DNA from: Bacteroidota bacterium | GTDB lineage: Bacteria; Bacteroidota; Bacteroidia; Flavobacteriales; Flavobacteriaceae | NCBI GenBank assembly: GCA_022601215.1 | Contig: JAHZIZ010000415.1 | Coordinates: forward strand, 1-7,207 | DNA length: 7,207 bases | Direction of reading: 5' to 3' | Part shown: in pieces, positions 5,459-7,207 of the stretch | Position numbering within the stretch: the stretch's first letter is position 1 | Layout: each line of letters starts with the position of its first letter | Program-made: the position numbers and the translations under genes | Notes under the pieces: generated by a model | The model's database searches: none | Seen by the model: the letters and a program-made list of their open reading frames with translations, nothing else | Told to the model about the DNA's origin: nothing

Positions 5459-7207
5459 TTATCGCTTAATTAGTTTGGTTCTATGAATTTGGTTATTTGA
5501 TCCTTTTATTCGAACAAAATACACGCCCGAAGGTAAGGATGCCGCATTAATAGTTTCTGTTGATCGATCTCCACTCCATCGCTCTCCAATCACTTTTTTA
5601 CCACTAATATCAAGAACTTCAACTTCACTCAAAGTGTCACTCAATAGTTGCACTGTAAATAGATCTTCTACTGGGTTGGGGAATAAACTCAAAGTGTTTG
5701 GCACAATCTCTTCAACGGATCCCTCCATAATATCGCCATCTAATCCATTAAGAATGGCATCGATAATCGCTTCCTGAGTTTCTTCACTCATTCCACCACC
5801 ATTTAATCCATTGTAGGTTAACTGGTAAGTAAATCCACTACCATAACATCCGCATTCTGGTGTATACATCCCAATAACATATAGTTTATCATCTACAAAC
5901 GTATATCCAGGAAAAGTTGTTGTTAAGTTCCAAGCCGGTCCAGGAATAGACGCAAAAGGAGGTAACATGCTTCCGCTTGTATTTCCGTAAGCGAACGTAC
6001 TCCATACCACACTTACTGGGAACCCTGAACTTTCGGCTACATACCAGTAGTATTCGCAATCCGAACCATGTAATGTATCATCTGTATTGGCAATAGTATT
6101 CAATGAACCCGTGATCTGATTATTAGTTCCATCGTGTTGCACTGTAATTTGAAGGTCTGGATCTGACAATTTTCCAACATATATATCATCTATAGCCACA
6201 TCGTTACCGTCTCCGTTTCCACCTTCATCCAATAAAATCTGAATGTTTTGTGAACTTCCTGTTGCCGTAAAAGTAATATCTACAGTTTGCCAATCACAAG
6301 GGTCACTTGCGACTGTATTGATAGTTTGAGCGCCAGAAGAACTGGTTCCTGCATTTAAAAACACCTGTGGTAAAATATCAAAAGTACATTGTGGCATGTT
6401 TTTGAAGTTTGCACAAAATTTATATCGTTCTCCCTGTTCTAGCCCAGTTAATGTTTGTTGCCAAACCACAGCAGTACTTGATTGTTGAGTACTTCCATTC
6501 ACTACCATAAACAGATCGTTAGAAGCATACATAACAGGATCTGCACAAAAAGAATGGTCTGTTACCGTTGCGCCAAATGCTCCTGCCGAATTTGTTACAT
6601 CATACTCCCCTGGAAAGGTAGAAGCCGTTTGTATATAGCTACTAGAGAAGCCTATGTTTCCAGCTTCAAAGTTTCCATTGGCTACCAAATTCTCATCATC
6701 ACAACAGTATGCACCTTCGTTCGTAGGTTGTTCATCACAGAAACATACATCGTTATTAATACCAGGACGTTCACCATCTTGAATTCCTCCAACTTCTTTT
6801 GAAGATTTCTGAGTCACAGTAACAACGCCTCCTGTAGCATCTACAATATCAAAAGTAAGCACAGCCACAAGATCATAACATTGGCCTACACTCTGATCCG
6901 GAAAATCTGAAGGTGACAAAGTGAAGGTGAAATTAGGAGCACTTATAGAAGGCCCCGTTACTGTATTAACCAAACTATTACTTTGGTAAATTTCGAGAGT
7001 AATATTCACATTACTCACATTTCCGGAAGCTGGCAATACAAAGTCTCCAGTGATACTTTGAGGAAAGCTCAAACAATCCTCATCGTTTAGATTTAAATCA
7101 ATATCCCCTTCGTTAACATTTTCACATTCATCACAGACATCATCTACATAGGTATATCCTTTATGTCCTCCTGCCGAACAATCCGAATTGATAAACATAA
7201 CGACCAC
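5459..7207 (-). CDS. Large T9SS-secreted multidomain protein, 5' end beyond window, with carbohydrate-binding-like domain
   Basis: The frame is open to the right edge, so these 582 residues are the C-terminal part of a larger protein; the GTG at the edge is simply a Val codon. The first residues (VVMFINSDCSAGGHKGYTYVDDVC, here about 2-25) look like the end of a beta-sandwich domain. Residues about 173-346 form a galactose-binding/CBM-like unit that opens with ENLVANGNFEAGN and closes with GNGDGNDVAIDDIYVG. Another domain spans about 349-467 and contains CGC (452-454). An acidic helical linker (about 474-502) leads to a type A T9SS sorting domain (about 504-582: LFPNPVEDLFTV, VLDISGKKV, SLPSGVYFVRI, ending TKLIKR). 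Cysteines are frequent (CDEC, CFC, YCC, CGC), fitting an extracellular, disulfide-bonded protein. The likely role is binding a polysaccharide or a surface glycan, but no catalytic domain is visible. Substrate unknown. Confidence 0.83.
   Translation of the reverse strand: MVVMFINSDCSAGGHKGYTYVDDVCDECENVNEGDIDLNLNDEDCLSFPQSITGDFVLPASGNVSNVNITLEIYQSNSLVNTVTGPSISAPNFTFTLSPSDFPDQSVGQCYDLVAVLTFDIVDATGGVVTVTQKSSKEVGGIQDGERPGINNDVCFCDEQPTNEGAYCCDDENLVANGNFEAGNIGFSSSYIQTASTFPGEYDVTNSAGAFGATVTDHSFCADPVMYASNDLFMVVNGSTQQSSTAVVWQQTLTGLEQGERYKFCANFKNMPQCTFDILPQVFLNAGTSSSGAQTINTVASDPCDWQTVDITFTATGSSQNIQILLDEGGNGDGNDVAIDDIYVGKLSDPDLQITVQHDGTNNQITGSLNTIANTDDTLHGSDCEYYWYVAESSGFPVSVVWSTFAYGNTSGSMLPPFASIPGPAWNLTTTFPGYTFVDDKLYVIGMYTPECGCYGSGFTYQLTYNGLNGGGMSEETQEAIIDAILNGLDGDIMEGSVEEIVPNTLSLFPNPVEDLFTVQLLSDTLSEVEVLDISGKKVIGERWSGDRSTETINAASLPSGVYFVRIKGSNNQIHRTKLIKR

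Noticed and set aside
5445..5472. Direct repeat CTTAATTA, two copies 20 bases apart
   Set aside because: Short, AT-rich and one copy overlaps coding sequence; likely chance in this base composition.
6482..6802. Plus-strand 106-codon frame
   Set aside because: It is antisense to the cysteine-rich and binding-domain part of the right-edge gene; nothing in it resembles a known protein.
7205..7207. GTG at the right edge as a start codon
   Set aside because: The protein sequence begins in the middle of a folded domain, so this is an internal Val codon of a truncated gene.
3664..7207. Recent duplication of the two T9SS genes
   Set aside because: Only the shared sorting-domain pattern is similar; the rest of the proteins do not align.

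Overview
The window looks like a piece of a Bacteroidota chromosome, most likely a member of the Flavobacteriia. The AT-rich DNA carries two proteins ending in type A sorting domains of the type IX secretion system (T9SS), one lipoprotein with an acidic stretch right after its lipid-bearing cysteine, a PKD-plus-beta-barrel protein, and Shine-Dalgarno-poor gene starts. All five supported genes lie on the minus strand, so the transcriptional order runs from the right edge to the left edge. I see no RNA genes, insertion sequences, CRISPR arrays or integration sites. Coding density is very high: the largest gap is about 130 bases.

Right half (about 3664-7207): two genes for large secreted proteins sit in tandem, 49 bases apart. 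The first has its 5' end beyond the right edge. It is a cysteine-rich multidomain protein with a lectin-like/galactose-binding-like beta-sandwich and a C-terminal T9SS sorting domain. The second is complete: a signal peptide, an apparent six- or seven-bladed beta-propeller with a calcium-loop-like Asp-rich motif, and its own T9SS sorting domain. A clear hairpin followed by a T run ends this unit at about 3581-3620.

Left half (1-3533): a tight three-gene cluster follows the terminator. It starts with a lipoprotein of about 332 residues. One base after its stop codon comes a 664-residue protein with a signal peptide, a PKD domain, a DUF7619-like domain and a C-terminal outer-membrane beta-barrel-like region. 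The third gene is a signal-peptide-bearing TPR protein cut by the left edge. No ATG fits its start; the best start is a TTG overlapping the end of the barrel gene by 13 bases. The packing argues for one transcript and translational coupling.

Working together (inference): the right unit makes two T9SS cargo proteins for the cell surface or medium. The left unit makes three envelope proteins: a lipoprotein, an outer-membrane-anchored PKD protein and a periplasmic or surface TPR protein. From memory of the family, long secreted flavobacterial TPR proteins of this style often continue into a CHAT (caspase-like) protease domain. If this one does, the cluster would be a candidate envelope-located protease system, but that domain would lie outside the window and is not seen here.
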